From: Planctomycetaceae bacterium
GTDB taxonomy: Bacteria > Planctomycetota > Planctomycetia > Planctomycetales > Planctomycetaceae
DNA: 64,000 nt
Direction of reading: 5' to 3'
Assembly (NCBI GenBank): GCA_020850695.1
Contig: JADZEF010000021.1
Span: 42,442-106,441 of the forward strand
Positions within the stretch are counted from its first letter, which is position 1; the number at the start of each line of letters is the position of its first letter. Under the pieces are notes generated by a model that was not told the DNA's origin, ran no database searches, and saw nothing but the letters and a program-made list of their open reading frames with translations. Shown one piece after another: positions 17,851 through 28,121 of this stretch. Both the position numbers and the translations under genes were made by a program.

Positions 17851-19323
17851 CTACGCGATCACCTCGCGGATTGGCTCGACCTCCTCCACCCCCACCAGCT
17901 TCTGATCCAGCCCGCTGTAGAAGTAACTCAGGCGGTTCGGATCGAGCCCGAGCTGATGCAGAACCGTCGCGTGCAGCCGCTTCACATGGAACGGCTTCTC
18001 GACGGCGTTCGCACCGAACTCGTCCGTCGCGCCGACGCTGACGCCCCCCTTGATGCCGCCACCCGCCATCCACATCGTGAAGCCATACGAGTTGTGGTCG
18101 CGGCCCGTCCCCTGGGCGTACTCGGCGATCGGCTGACGGCCGAACTCACCTCCCCAGATGATGAGCGTCGAATCGAACAGTCCGCGCGCCTTCAGATCGC
18201 GAATCAACCCCGCAATCGGCAGGTCCGTGTTCCCCGCATGGTAGCTGTGATTCTTCACCAGGTCGCCGTGAGCGTCCCAGTTGGCGTCGTTGTGGTTGCC
18301 GCCGGAGTAAATCTGGACGAAGCGGACGCCGCGCTCGACCATCCGGCGGGCGAGCAGACACTTACGCCCGAAGTCCTGCGTGCGCGGGTTGTCGAGTCCA
18401 TACAGCTTCTGCGTCGCCTCGGTCTCCTGCGTCAGGTCGCCCGCTTCGGGTGCGCTCTGCTGCATCTTGTAGGCCAATTCGTAGCTGGCGATGCGGGCCG
18501 CGAGGTCGGTGTTGTCCGGCCTCGCCGCCAGGTGCCGCGCGTTTTCTTCGCCCAGGGCATCGAGCAACTGACGCTGCAACTCGGGCGTCATTCCTTCCGG
18601 CGGCGTGAGGTCGAGAATCGGCGTCCCCTTCGTCCGCACGACGGTCGCCTGATACGTCGCCGGCATGAAGCCGCTCGTCCAGTTCTTCGGACCGCTGATC
18701 GGCCCACCGGTCGGATCGAGCATCACCACGAACCCGGGCAGGTTCTCGTTCTCCGACCCGAGACCATAGTTCACCCACGACCCCATGCAGGGGAACCCGC
18801 TCAGGATCCGGCCCGAGTTCATCATCAGCATCGCCGACCCGTGAATCGGCGACTCGGCCGTCATCGAATGCAGGAACGCGATGTCGTCCGCACACCCGCC
18901 CACGTTCGGAAAGAGATCGCTGATCCACTTCCCGCACTGGCCGTACTGTTTGAACGCCCACTTCGGCCCGATGACTCGTCCTTCGTTTCGATGCCCCCCG
19001 CGGCCGAACACCTTCACCGGGACGGTCTTCCCGTCGAGCGGATACATCTCGGGCTTGTAGTCGAACGTATCGACCTGGCTCGGCCCGCCGTACATGAAGA
19101 GGAAGATGACGTTCTTCGCCTTCCCTTCGAAGTGCGGCTGCTTCGGGGCGAGCGGGTTCTTGTAGGGAGCGGCCCCCGCAGCCGTCGCGTGCTTCGTGAA
19201 AAAACCGTCGCGAGAGAGGAGATCGTTCAGCGCGAGCCCGGTAAAGCCTGCGCCGGCTTCCCACAGAAATTCGCGCCGCGTGCGGCCGCAGAAGGTCGAA
19301 CCGGGCGAAGCTGGCGACGTCAT
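17851..19323 (-). CDS. DUF1501 secreted protein
   Basis: A 490-residue DUF1501 (PF07394) protein, a family related to the sulfatase/alkaline-phosphatase fold and very common in planctomycetes. TRREFLWEAGAGFTGLAL near the start is a twin-arginine type signal. Family blocks visible are VIFLFMYGGPSQVDTFDYKP, WINDL-type SDLFPNVGGCADD, GVRFVQIYSGG, DSTLIIWGGEFGRQP and GRDHN. The usual partner, a DUF1549/DUF1553 cytochrome-like gene, is not adjacent. I chose the ATG at 19323 because it begins the signal region. Its substrate is unknown. Confidence 0.92.
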   Translation of the reverse strand: MTSPASPGSTFCGRTRREFLWEAGAGFTGLALNDLLSRDGFFTKHATAAGAAPYKNPLAPKQPHFEGKAKNVIFLFMYGGPSQVDTFDYKPEMYPLDGKTVPVKVFGRGGHRNEGRVIGPKWAFKQYGQCGKWISDLFPNVGGCADDIAFLHSMTAESPIHGSAMLMMNSGRILSGFPCMGSWVNYGLGSENENLPGFVVMLDPTGGPISGPKNWTSGFMPATYQATVVRTKGTPILDLTPPEGMTPELQRQLLDALGEENARHLAARPDNTDLAARIASYELAYKMQQSAPEAGDLTQETEATQKLYGLDNPRTQDFGRKCLLARRMVERGVRFVQIYSGGNHNDANWDAHGDLVKNHSYHAGNTDLPIAGLIRDLKARGLFDSTLIIWGGEFGRQPIAEYAQGTGRDHNSYGFTMWMAGGGIKGGVSVGATDEFGANAVEKPFHVKRLHATVLHQLGLDPNRLSYFYSGLDQKLVGVEEVEPIREVIA

Positions 19324-19487
19324 GATCCACTCCCCAAAGCAACGAACCGCGACCGGACGGCCGGAACTCGACCGCTCCACATCGCCTCATTCATTCTCGC
19401 AAAGCCGGACGCGGTCTGAAAAGCCCGGCGTCCGGTGTTCATGGCTTGGACGCGACGTCTATGTTTCCGAGCAGACACGGAGAAAAC

Positions 19488-19634
19488 AAAGGCATTTTAA
19501 CAGGAGCAAGCAGAGGGAGCAGAGGAAATGCAGGTGTCGAATGGCGCTGATGATGCATGTCACAACATGCTGATCTTCGCCTCTCCTGGCCTTCTCTCTG
19601 CTTCCTCTGCTTGCTCCTGTTAAAAAATGCCTTT
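19488..19634. repeat. Long imperfect inverted repeat with AGCAGAGG microrepeats
   Basis: The left arm 19488-19524 and the reverse complement of 19596-19634 match except for one substitution and a two-base indel, with a 71-nt spacer. The arms contain AAAGGCATTTT, AACAGGAGCAAG and CAGAGG words. It lies in the 470-bp divergent gap between the DUF1501 gene and the dynamin-like gene; GACACGGAGAAAA just upstream links it to the element at 3698. Confidence 0.75.
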
Positions 19635-19793
19635 CGCGATTCTGCCTTGGTCTTCTCGACTCCGTCGATTGAAGGATGCGCCCTGACCCGAACCAGCACC
19701 CATCCGGCAAGTGACTTTCCCCCATCGCGGTATGCTACACTTCACACAATTCCCAAATCCCAATCACGCCCCTCGCAAGCCGCTCTCTTCCCG

Positions 19794-21713
19794 ATGTCGA
19801 TCTCCTTTCGCCAGTTCGGCGACACCATCTGTCAGCTGGCGAACGCCCTGGAGCGACTCGAGAGCCAGTCGACGATGCTGCAGATCGCCCCCCTCGCGGG
19901 CCGCGAGTGGTTCGAACTGCTGCGGCAGAAGCTCGTCCCGCAGCTCAAGGACGACGCCTTCCTCGTCGTGGCCGTCGTCGGTGGAACCAACATCGGCAAA
20001 AGCGTCGTTTTCAACCACCTCGCCGGCTGTCGGGCCAGCGCCACCAGCCCTCTCGCGTCGGGAACCAAGCACCCCGTCTGCCTCGTCCCCACCGGATTCA
20101 CCGAGCGGCACGACCTCCCTTCGATCTTCTCCGGCTTCGATCTCCGCCCGTGGAGCGAAGCCTCGCAGGCCCTCGAAGACCACGCCGAGCATCTCCTTTT
20201 CTGGCGCGACAGCCCCGGCACCCCGCACAACCTCCTCGTCCTCGACACCCCCGATATCGACAGCGACGCCCCCGTCAACTGGCAGCGGGCCGACCACGTC
20301 CGCCGCTCGGCCGACATCCTCATCGCGATCCTCACGCAGCAGAAGTACAACGACGCCGCAGTGAAGCAGTTCTTCCGCCGTGCGGCGCAGGAAGACAAGG
20401 CGGTCGTCATCGTCTTCAACCAGTGCCTGCTTCCCGACGATGAGGCCTACTGGCCGCTGTGGCTCGGCACCTTCTGCCGCGAGACCGGCATCGTCCCCGA
20501 GATCGTCTACGTCACCCCCAACGACCGCCGCGCCGCCGAAGAAAACCGCCTCCCGTTCTACGAGCGACGCTGGCCCCCCGAAGGCGAAGCCGCTCAAAAA
20601 ACCGGCGGAGGTCATGCCGAGGCCCGCACCCCGGCCGAAGGCTCGTCCGTCCGCAGCCCCGCCGAAGACCTCTCGCGGTTCCGCTTCGCCGAAGTCAAAC
20701 TCCGCACGCTCCGCGGCTCGCTCCAGCATCTCTCCAGCACCGACCTGGGTGCCCCCGCCTACCTCCGCGAAGTCCAGGCCCGCAGCGCCGAGTTCCGCAC
20801 CGTCGCCGAACGCCTCTCGTCCGAAAGCGTGATCCGTGTCTCCGACTGGCCCGTCCTTCCCTCATCACTCTTCGTCGACCAGCTGCGCGAGTGGTGGGCC
20901 CAGCACCAGTCCGATTTCGCCCGCAAGGTGACCGGCGTCTATTCGACCGTCACCAAGGGGATCGTCTGGCCCTTCAAGAAGGCCCGCGATTACCTCCAGG
21001 GGGAACCCGTCCCGCCGATCGACCAGTACCGCGACCGCGAATGGTCGGCCATGCTGAGTGCGGTGCAGCAGGTCTTCGAAAAGCTCGAATTCATGAGTGA
21101 GTCGGGGAACGAACTTCTGCGTCCCCACTTCACCCGCCTGCTCGCCGGAGCCCCACGCCAGGCACTCATCGACCGCCTCAAGACAGCCCACGCGAGCGTC
21201 GATTTTGCAGCCGAAGTCCGCTCGGTCGTCGACATCGAGATGGAACGTTTCCGCACCGAAGCCCCGGACAAGTTCCGCCTGCTCCGGAACTTCAAGGACC
21301 TCACCGCCTACGCCCGTCCTGTCACCAGCCTCGTCCTCTTCTCGATCGGCTTCGGCCCCGCGGGGGAAGCAGTCGCCCCGGTGATGGCCCATGCAGTCAC
21401 CACGATGATGGGGCACGTCGCGTTCGACATCGCCGGCGGCACCGCCGTTGCGGCCGCAGGGGAAGTGGGAGTTGACGCGGCCGGCCGGGGTGTCGGTTTC
21501 GTGCAGGCGAAGATGCAACGCCTCGAAGCGGGCTTCACGCAGCGCCGCCTCACCTGGATGCTCGACCTCCTCAAGACGCACCTCCTCGGCACGCTCCCCG
21601 AGGAACTCGCCGCCGCGGCCGCCATCCCGCAGTCCGAAGCCTTCCGCGCAGCACAGTCGCTCATGGCACAACTCAACCGCCAGCTCGCGGCCGCGCCGAC
21701 AGTTTCACCCTGA
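19794..21713 (+). CDS. Dynamin-like large GTPase
   Basis: A 639-residue protein with a GTPase domain near the N-terminus. GGTNIGKS (residues 63-70) is the P-loop, a conserved SGTKHP near 89-94 acts like switch I, and DTPD (151-154) is the G3 motif. The G4 position (FNQC, near 208-211) departs from the NKxD consensus, so nucleotide specificity is uncertain. The middle is helical; near residues 510-560 lies a glycine/alanine-rich hydrophobic region (LVLFSIGFGPAGEAVAP, then AHAVTTMMG) that could insert into a membrane, as in bacterial dynamins. The start is the ATG at 19794, close to the domain. Its partners are unknown. Confidence 0.78.
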   Translation: MSISFRQFGDTICQLANALERLESQSTMLQIAPLAGREWFELLRQKLVPQLKDDAFLVVAVVGGTNIGKSVVFNHLAGCRASATSPLASGTKHPVCLVPTGFTERHDLPSIFSGFDLRPWSEASQALEDHAEHLLFWRDSPGTPHNLLVLDTPDIDSDAPVNWQRADHVRRSADILIAILTQQKYNDAAVKQFFRRAAQEDKAVVIVFNQCLLPDDEAYWPLWLGTFCRETGIVPEIVYVTPNDRRAAEENRLPFYERRWPPEGEAAQKTGGGHAEARTPAEGSSVRSPAEDLSRFRFAEVKLRTLRGSLQHLSSTDLGAPAYLREVQARSAEFRTVAERLSSESVIRVSDWPVLPSSLFVDQLREWWAQHQSDFARKVTGVYSTVTKGIVWPFKKARDYLQGEPVPPIDQYRDREWSAMLSAVQQVFEKLEFMSESGNELLRPHFTRLLAGAPRQALIDRLKTAHASVDFAAEVRSVVDIEMERFRTEAPDKFRLLRNFKDLTAYARPVTSLVLFSIGFGPAGEAVAPVMAHAVTTMMGHVAFDIAGGTAVAAAGEVGVDAAGRGVGFVQAKMQRLEAGFTQRRLTWMLDLLKTHLLGTLPEELAAAAAIPQSEAFRAAQSLMAQLNRQLAAAPTVSP

Positions 21714-21827
21714 TCGCGCCAACGCTGTGATTCCGGCGCAGACCGATGTGTTGATCGCTATTTTTCGCCCACATCTGCTCGTCCGCGCTGGCTCGTTCCG
21801 TCGAAAGGCCCGCACTACAATGCCCCC

Positions 21828-22694
21828 ATGCCTTCCTCGGACCCCAGCCCCGCCCCCATTGACGCCGGCACCGTCGCCATCTATGGCGTCGGGCTGATCG
21901 GCGGATCGCTGGCGGCCGCGCTCAAGGAACGAGGGATTGCCCGACGGGTCCTTGGTGTCGGCCGCAACCGCGAACGGCTCGACGCCGCCCGAGCGATGGG
22001 CCTGATCGACGAGAGCTTCGTCGACGCCGATGCAGCAGCCCGCGAGTCCGATCTGCTCGTCTTCTGCACCCCCGTCGATCAAATCGCCGCAGGGGTCCGC
22101 CGCGCCGCCCCGCACTGCCGGCCCGGAACGCTGATCACTGATGCGGGAAGCGTCAAAGGCCCGATCTGCCACGAACTCGAAGGCGTGCTGCCCGACGGCG
22201 TGACATTCCTCGGCTCCCATCCGATCGCCGGCTCCGAGAAGGCGGGTTTCGAACACTCGAAGTCGGACCTCTACCAGGGCAAAGTCTGCGTCCTGACGCC
22301 GACCGCCTCGACTCCGAAGGCGGCCATCGAGCGACTTCGCACATTCTGGTCGAGCGTCGGATCGCGCGTCCTCGAGATGTCGCCCGAAGAGCATGACACG
22401 GCGCTGGCCATGACGAGCCACGCCCCGCACGTCATCGCGTCGGCCCTCGCTGCCATCCTGCCGGAAAATTTTCGCCAGTTCACCGGGACCGGCTTCCGCG
22501 ACACGACCCGCATCGCCGCGGGCGACGCCGATCTCTGGGTGGCGATCCTCGGTCAGAACGCGAGCGCAGTTCTCGACGTGCTGAATGAGTATGATCGAAC
22601 CCTCGCTGAGTTTCGGACAGCGCTCAAGATGGATGACCGAGCTACGCTGCGTCGCCTGCTGGAGCTCGGAAAGATCCATCGCGACGCGCTGTAA
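21828..22694 (+). CDS. tyrA: Prephenate dehydrogenase
   Basis: A 288-residue NAD(P)-dependent enzyme of tyrosine synthesis, converting prephenate to 4-hydroxyphenylpyruvate. The Rossmann GVGLIGGS motif (residues 20-27) binds the cofactor. DAGSVKG and LGSHPIAGSEKAG are the conserved substrate region, with the catalytic histidine in SHPIAG. Length is that of a monofunctional dehydrogenase; no chorismate mutase or ACT domain is visible. It lies 45 bp upstream of purL on the same strand. Arogenate specificity cannot be excluded from sequence. Confidence 0.92.
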   Translation: MPSSDPSPAPIDAGTVAIYGVGLIGGSLAAALKERGIARRVLGVGRNRERLDAARAMGLIDESFVDADAAARESDLLVFCTPVDQIAAGVRRAAPHCRPGTLITDAGSVKGPICHELEGVLPDGVTFLGSHPIAGSEKAGFEHSKSDLYQGKVCVLTPTASTPKAAIERLRTFWSSVGSRVLEMSPEEHDTALAMTSHAPHVIASALAAILPENFRQFTGTGFRDTTRIAAGDADLWVAILGQNASAVLDVLNEYDRTLAEFRTALKMDDRATLRRLLELGKIHRDAL

Positions 22695-22739
22695 TAGCGT
22701 TCCCTTGTCTCACACTCTCTTAGACTCGGTCCTCGTTCA

Positions 22740-25685
22740 ATGCTCTGGGAAGTTGAAATCACCCCCGTTCCGAGTGAAGTCGATCGCGAGGGGGCGCACG
22801 TCGTGTCCGAGGCCCGCAGGCTCGGGCTTGGTTCGATCCGCGAGGTGCGGGCGGGGAAGTCGTTCCTGATTCAGACCGACGCCGACGAAGCGGCCATCCA
22901 GCGGGCGGCGGCCGAGTTGCTCGTCGATCCCGTCGTCGAACACTGGAAGGTGCGCAAGCTGTCGGCCGCTGCGGGCAAGTCGGCCAACGGATCGAACGGC
23001 GTGCTGCTCAACGTCCTGTTCAAGCCGGGCGTTACCGACAACGTCGCGCTCAGCACGCGGCAGGCGCTGCAGGACTCGGGGCTCACCACCGAAGCCGTCT
23101 CTACGTGCCGCACGTACCACATCAACGGCGACGCCAGCGACGCCGAACTCAAGCGGCTCGCCTCGCGGGTTCTCGCCAACGACGCCATCGAACATGTCAT
23201 CACCGGTCCGCTCCACATGGACCGCATCTCCCTGGGGAGCGGCTACCAGTTCCAGCTGACCCACGTCGCCATTCGCGGAATGGACGACAAGGCGCTGATG
23301 GATCTCAGCCGCACGGGTCAGCTCTCCTGCTCTCTCCCCGAGATGCAGACGATCCAGAAGCACTACGTCGAGCAGCAGCGCGACCCGACCGACGTCGAGC
23401 TCGAAACGATCGCCCAGACCTGGAGCGAGCACTGCTCGCACAAGACGCTCGCGGGGCGCATCCACTACCGCGACGACGAGCGCGACATCCACTTCAAGAA
23501 CATGCTGAAGGAGACGATCTTCGCCGCCACCGTCGAGATCCGCCGCCGGCTGGGGGACGCCGACTGGTGCGTGAGCGTCTTCCGCGACAATGCGGGCGTC
23601 GTGAAGTTCGACGACCAATTCAACGTCTGCTTCAAGGCCGAGACGCACAACCACCCGTCTGCCATCGAGCCCTACGGCGGAGCCAACACCGGCCTGGGCG
23701 GCGTCATCCGCGACCCGCTCGGCACGGGTCTCGGCGCGAAGCCCGTCTGCAACACCGACGTTTTTTGTTTTGCTCCGCCCGACACTCCCGATTCAGAGCT
23801 TCCGCCGGGCGTGCTGCATCCCAAGGTCGTGGCTCGTGGCGTCGTCTCGGGCGTCCGCGACTACGGCAACCGCATGGGCATCCCGACGGTCAACGGGGCG
23901 ATCGTCTTCGACCCTCGCTACATCGGCAACCCGCTCGTCTATTGCGGGAACATCGCGCTGATCCCCGTCGATCAGTGTGAAAAGCGGATGCAGCCCGGCG
24001 ACTGGATCGTCGCCGTCGGCGGCCGCACGGGTCGCGACGGCATCCACGGAGCCACGTTCTCGTCGATCGAGCTCGACGAACACAGCGAAACGGTCTCTGG
24101 CGGCGCGGTGCAGATCGGCAACGCGATCGTCGAGAAGATGGTGGCCGACGTGGTCCTCGCTGCGCGCGACCGGGGTCTCTATTCGTCGATCACCGACTGC
24201 GGGGCGGGGGGCTTCAGCAGTGCGGTGGGCGAGATGGGGGCCGACACCGGCGCCGAGGTGTGGCTCGACAAGGCCCCGCTCAAGTACGCCGGTCTCTCCT
24301 ACACCGAGATCTGGATCTCCGAGGCTCAGGAGCGCATGGTCCTCGCCGTCCCGCAGAAGCACTGGGACGAGTTCCACAAACTGTGCGAATCCGAAGGGGT
24401 CGAAGCGACGATCATCGGCCAGTTCACCGACACGCACCGGCTGGTGTTGAAGTACCACGGAGAGCAGGTGGCCGACCTCTCGATGGATTTCCTCCACGAA
24501 GGCCGCCCGCCGGTGGTGCGGGAGGCGGTGTGGGAAGAAGGAGTCAGGAGTCAGGAGACAGGAGACAGGAGTAAAGCCCCTCGCCACGTTGCGGGGCCAT
24601 CGACCGACACTGCCACCGGCGCACTGCTCCACATCCTCGGCTCGCTCAACGTCTGCAGCAAGGAATGGGTCATCCGCCAGTACGACCATGAGGTCCAGGC
24701 GGGGAGCGTCGTCAAACCATTGGTCGGGGTCTGCGACGACGGCCCGTCCGACGCAGCCGTCGTGCGGCCTGTGTTGACGTCGAACCGCGGCCTGGCCGTC
24801 AGCTGCGGAATCAACCCGCACTTCGGCGATCTCGACCCGTACTGGATGGCGGCGTCGGCCATCGACGAAGCGGTCCGCAACTGCATCGCCGTCGGAGCGA
24901 ACCCCGAGCGGATCGCGATCCTCGACAACTTCTGCTGGGGGAACACACAGCGTCCCGAGACGCTTGGCTCGCTCGTCCGTGCGGCCCTCAGTTGCCGCGA
25001 CGTCGCCATCGCCTTCGGCACGCCCTTCATCAGCGGGAAGGACAGCCTCAACAACGAGTTCTCGTACGTCGACAAGGAGGGGGTGAAGCAGACGGTCGTC
25101 ATTCCGTCGTCGCTCCTCATCAGCGCCCTCGGCCAGATGGACGACGTCAACACCGCCGTGACGATGGACGCCAAAGAGGCGGGCAACGCTGTCTACCTCG
25201 TCGGCGAAACGAAGGACGAGCTCGGCGGCAGCCACCTGCACCTCGTCCGCGGGACGACCGGCGGAGCAGCCCCGCGTGTTGACCTCGAGCGGGCCCCGAA
25301 GATCTTCGCCGCCATGCACAAGGCGATCTCCTCGGGCCTGATCCGCGCCTGCCACGACCTGAGCGAAGGGGGCCTCGCGGTCGCCGCGGCCGAGACCGCC
25401 TTCAGCGGCGGCCTTGGCCTCGACCTCGACCTTGCCCCGCTGGCCGCGTCAAAGCTGTCGGACGAGACGCTCCTCTTCTCCGAGAGCAACACGCGATTCC
25501 TGGTCGAAGTCCCCGCCCCCCGCACCGCCGACTTTGAGCAAACGCTCGCCGGTCTGCCGGTGTCTCGCCTCGGCAAAGTGACCCACGGCGACCGTCTCGT
25601 CATTCGCTCCGGCGCAAAGATGCTGATCGACGCCCCGCTGGCGGAACTCAAGGAAGCGTGGCAGGCGCCGCTGCGGTGGGACTGA
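22740..25685 (+). CDS. purL: Phosphoribosylformylglycinamidine synthase, PurS-PurS-PurL fusion
   Basis: This 981-residue enzyme carries out the fourth purine step, making formylglycinamidine ribonucleotide from FGAR, ATP and ammonia. The N-terminal 160 residues contain two PurS-like units ([12 protein letters not shown]...[10 protein letters not shown] and [12 protein letters not shown]...CRTYHING), followed by the linker and two PurL halves. [27 protein letters not shown] and the later GKDSLNNEF segment are family signatures. There is no glutaminase (PurQ) domain, so a separate PurQ is needed. In the linker, codons around 24541-24576 contain a short GAG(T/A)CAG microrepeat. It follows tyrA. 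Confidence 0.93.
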   Translation: MLWEVEITPVPSEVDREGAHVVSEARRLGLGSIREVRAGKSFLIQTDADEAAIQRAAAELLVDPVVEHWKVRKLSAAAGKSANGSNGVLLNVLFKPGVTDNVALSTRQALQDSGLTTEAVSTCRTYHINGDASDAELKRLASRVLANDAIEHVITGPLHMDRISLGSGYQFQLTHVAIRGMDDKALMDLSRTGQLSCSLPEMQTIQKHYVEQQRDPTDVELETIAQTWSEHCSHKTLAGRIHYRDDERDIHFKNMLKETIFAATVEIRRRLGDADWCVSVFRDNAGVVKFDDQFNVCFKAETHNHPSAIEPYGGANTGLGGVIRDPLGTGLGAKPVCNTDVFCFAPPDTPDSELPPGVLHPKVVARGVVSGVRDYGNRMGIPTVNGAIVFDPRYIGNPLVYCGNIALIPVDQCEKRMQPGDWIVAVGGRTGRDGIHGATFSSIELDEHSETVSGGAVQIGNAIVEKMVADVVLAARDRGLYSSITDCGAGGFSSAVGEMGADTGAEVWLDKAPLKYAGLSYTEIWISEAQERMVLAVPQKHWDEFHKLCESEGVEATIIGQFTDTHRLVLKYHGEQVADLSMDFLHEGRPPVVREAVWEEGVRSQETGDRSKAPRHVAGPSTDTATGALLHILGSLNVCSKEWVIRQYDHEVQAGSVVKPLVGVCDDGPSDAAVVRPVLTSNRGLAVSCGINPHFGDLDPYWMAASAIDEAVRNCIAVGANPERIAILDNFCWGNTQRPETLGSLVRAALSCRDVAIAFGTPFISGKDSLNNEFSYVDKEGVKQTVVIPSSLLISALGQMDDVNTAVTMDAKEAGNAVYLVGETKDELGGSHLHLVRGTTGGAAPRVDLERAPKIFAAMHKAISSGLIRACHDLSEGGLAVAAAETAFSGGLGLDLDLAPLAASKLSDETLLFSESNTRFLVEVPAPRTADFEQTLAGLPVSRLGKVTHGDRLVIRSGAKMLIDAPLAELKEAWQAPLRWD
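24541..24568. repeat. In-frame 7-bp microrepeat inside purL
   Basis: Four copies of GAG(T/A)CAG lie in tandem, followed by a GAGTAAAG remnant. They encode part of an inter-domain linker ([12 protein letters not shown]). Such GTCAGGAG tracts are normally intergenic in this kind of genome, so this looks like a repeat expanding into a tolerant linker. Confidence 0.75.
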
Positions 25686-25710
25686 CCGGCGGCATCCTGC
25701 GGCGTTGCCG

Positions 25711-27090
25711 TCAATCGTGCAGCGTCTGCACTCGCTTCTGGAGGGCGACGTTCTTGCTCTGGTAGCGGTTGAGGAGGCTGCCGGCCGAGAACAGTTCGTC
25801 GCGGATGAACTCGACGTCTTCCGAGCCGATGGCGCTGTCGAAGATCGGCATCAGGTACTGGCAGCCGAGCTTCGAGGGCTGGAAGCGGTGGGCGTCGTAG
25901 AGCGACGTGTGGAGCATCCGCGGGTGGATGATCCGCCACTGATCGCGGAGATGGTTGGCGTCGATCGAGTCGAGCGTGAAGCCGCGCTCCTCGCACCACT
26001 GCAGCGTGGCGACGGCGTTGTTCTGCCCCTGTTCGAGGAGGTCGACTGCTTTGCCGCCGAGCTGGGCCGCGTAGAAACGGTCGAAGCGGATGGGCCGGCC
26101 GCCGCGCTGGGTATGGCCGACTTTTCGCGTGAAGAAGACAGATTCCGCCGATTCGTGGCGGCGATGCATGCGGAAGAAGTCGTCGCCGAGCCGCTTCGCC
26201 ATGATCCGCTTCAAGTGTTCTGCGGTCCCGCTGAACATGACGTTGCCGGCCGGGTCGACGCTGCTGGTGGAGATGGCGCCCAGCTGCTTGCCGTCGGGGC
26301 CGACGACGCCTTCCCCGACGACGATGACCGCGTGCTTCTGAAGCGAGTAGAGCTCCCGCAGGCGCGATTCGAGGGCGTCGAGGTCGAGCGGGACTTCGGG
26401 GATGAGGATGATGTCAGGCTGGCCGTAGGCCGAGCCGAGGGCGATGTAACCCGACTCGCGTCCCATCACTTCGATGATGGCGATGCGGCGGTGGCTTTCG
26501 GCCGTGGTGCGGATGCGCTCGACGCCCTGGGCCACGACGAACACAGCGGTCGCGTAGCCGGGAGTGGCGTAGTTGATGATGTCTGCCAGGCGGACTTCGG
26601 GCCGTCCGGGAAGCCTGCGGTAACGCCGCTCGCCGCCGACTTCTTCGAGCGCCCACTCGTTGGGTTCGTCGATGTAGTTGAGGCCGAGGTCGTTGTCGAT
26701 CGTCTTCGGCGCGAGGACGCAGGGGAACGCTTCGGACAGGGGCTGCATGCCGTTGAGGGTTCCGTCGCCGCCGATGCAGAGGAGGCCGTCGATATTGAGA
26801 GCGTGGAACGTCCGCTTCACCGCGTCGACCTGCTCGCGGTTCGAGGGGTCGATGTAGGTGCGCGAGGCGCCGAGGAGCGTCCCGCCATGGCAGGGGTCGA
26901 GTTCGGGGATCGTCTGGTAGAGGGGGTTGAGGCGGACGTGCGGGGCGCGGGTGTCGAGAAGGCCCGCGAAGCCGCGGATGAAGCCGAGGACTTCGATTTT
27001 GTGCTGGTTGGCACGTTCGACCGCCCCGTAGATGGTGGCGTTGAGGGCGGGCGTGTCACCCCCGGCGGTGAGGATGGCGATGCGTTTCAT
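25711..27090 (-). CDS. pfkA: 6-phosphofructokinase
   Basis: A 459-residue phosphofructokinase (fructose-6-phosphate to fructose-1,6-bisphosphate). LTAGGDTPALN (residues 7-17), CIGGDGTLNG (105-114) and PKTIDNDLG (128-136) are the phosphate-donor and catalytic motifs. GGDG is the residue pattern of ATP-users, while PKTIDND has the lysine seen in PPi-users and plant-type ATP enzymes; this mixture argues for ATP but does not settle it. VMGRESG and the HTQRGG segment are substrate-binding. The second ATG (27090) fits the family start; the frame begins four codons earlier at 27102. Confidence 0.9.
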   Translation of the reverse strand: MKRIAILTAGGDTPALNATIYGAVERANQHKIEVLGFIRGFAGLLDTRAPHVRLNPLYQTIPELDPCHGGTLLGASRTYIDPSNREQVDAVKRTFHALNIDGLLCIGGDGTLNGMQPLSEAFPCVLAPKTIDNDLGLNYIDEPNEWALEEVGGERRYRRLPGRPEVRLADIINYATPGYATAVFVVAQGVERIRTTAESHRRIAIIEVMGRESGYIALGSAYGQPDIILIPEVPLDLDALESRLRELYSLQKHAVIVVGEGVVGPDGKQLGAISTSSVDPAGNVMFSGTAEHLKRIMAKRLGDDFFRMHRRHESAESVFFTRKVGHTQRGGRPIRFDRFYAAQLGGKAVDLLEQGQNNAVATLQWCEERGFTLDSIDANHLRDQWRIIHPRMLHTSLYDAHRFQPSKLGCQYLMPIFDSAIGSEDVEFIRDELFSAGSLLNRYQSKNVALQKRVQTLHD

Positions 27091-27380
27091 GGGGTGGCTC
27101 ATCTCCGCGTGCCGTCTTGGGCGGACTACGTCGCGGCGACGTGATCCGGGGCCTGTTGCTTCGCGTACGATAACTCACGCCCGGAAAAATGCCGATGCCG
27201 GTTTTCGGACCGGCCACGCCCTTCGCAAAGCCTGAGGGACGTGGCACCCCCTGGTATTCCGCCTCGTCCAATCGTGGGGGTTTGGTGTCCCGCGTTCCGG
27301 GCCTTCGCCGAGCCTCAGACCCGGCCACCCGACCGCAAGTTCTGGAGACGCGATCCCCAGGCCGTGCCGACAACGCGGCA

Positions 27381-27914
27381 CTATTTTCCGGCGAGGACGT
27401 TCAGCATCGCCGCGGCGAATTGCGGGAGGTCATCGGGCTTGCGGCTGGTGACGTGATGGCGGTCGACGACGACCACCGCGTCTTCCCACACCGCTCCGGC
27501 ATTCACCAGGTCGTCTTTGATGCCGGGGTATACCGTCACTTTGACGCCGCGGTAGACTCCGGCCGAGATCGGGATCCAGCCGCCGTGGCAGATCGCCGCC
27601 ACCAGCTTGCCCGCCTCGTGGAACTCGCGGACCAGCGACTGGACCTTCGGGTCGCGGCGGATCTTGTCCGGCATCCAGCCCCCCGCACAGAGCACGCCCT
27701 GGAAGTCGGACGATTTCATATCGGAGATCGCGGCGTCCGACGTGCAGGGGTAGCCGTTCTTGCCGACGTACTTGCGGCCCGCTTCGGCTCCCGCCACCGT
27801 CACGCGCACGCCGGCTTCGATCAGCCGCAGCTTCGGGTACCAGAGTTCGAGGTCTTCGTAGTCGTCTCCCACGAAGGCGAGAACGCTTTGACCGGAGAGG
27901 GGGCGGGCAGGCAT
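27381..27914 (-). CDS. DJ-1/PfpI family protein
   Basis: A 177-residue class I glutamine amidotransferase-like protein. AICHGGW contains the nucleophile cysteine in the tight elbow, and the glutamate expected near residue 20 is in DDYEDLELWYP. Family members act as chaperones, glyoxalases/deglycases or proteases; which applies here cannot be told from sequence. The 290-bp gap to phosphofructokinase is probably promoter-bearing. It diverges from the FHA gene at 28122. The length is normal and the catalytic site looks intact. Confidence 0.88.
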   Translation of the reverse strand: MPARPLSGQSVLAFVGDDYEDLELWYPKLRLIEAGVRVTVAGAEAGRKYVGKNGYPCTSDAAISDMKSSDFQGVLCAGGWMPDKIRRDPKVQSLVREFHEAGKLVAAICHGGWIPISAGVYRGVKVTVYPGIKDDLVNAGAVWEDAVVVVDRHHVTSRKPDDLPQFAAAMLNVLAGK

Positions 27915-28121
27915 TGGGGAGTTCCTATGGTCGGAGGCGGGCGAATCGGGAGGGGACTGCCTTCATTTTCGCGGATGGCTGTCGCGGTGGGAACTGCACA
28001 ACACTCTCGATGCTGGCCTCTTGTGAAGGGTCGGCGGAAACGGATATGATGCAGTCCCGCACGGAGGGTGGGATCTCCTCATTAATTTCCTTCCCATCAA
28101 ACCTCACACCGCGGTTCGGCC

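Noticed and set aside
25705..27144. 479-codon plus-strand frame
   Set aside because: Antisense shadow of phosphofructokinase; lacks motifs.
27189..28049. 286-codon plus-strand frame
   Set aside because: Covers the PfpI gene on the other strand, which has an intact catalytic motif.
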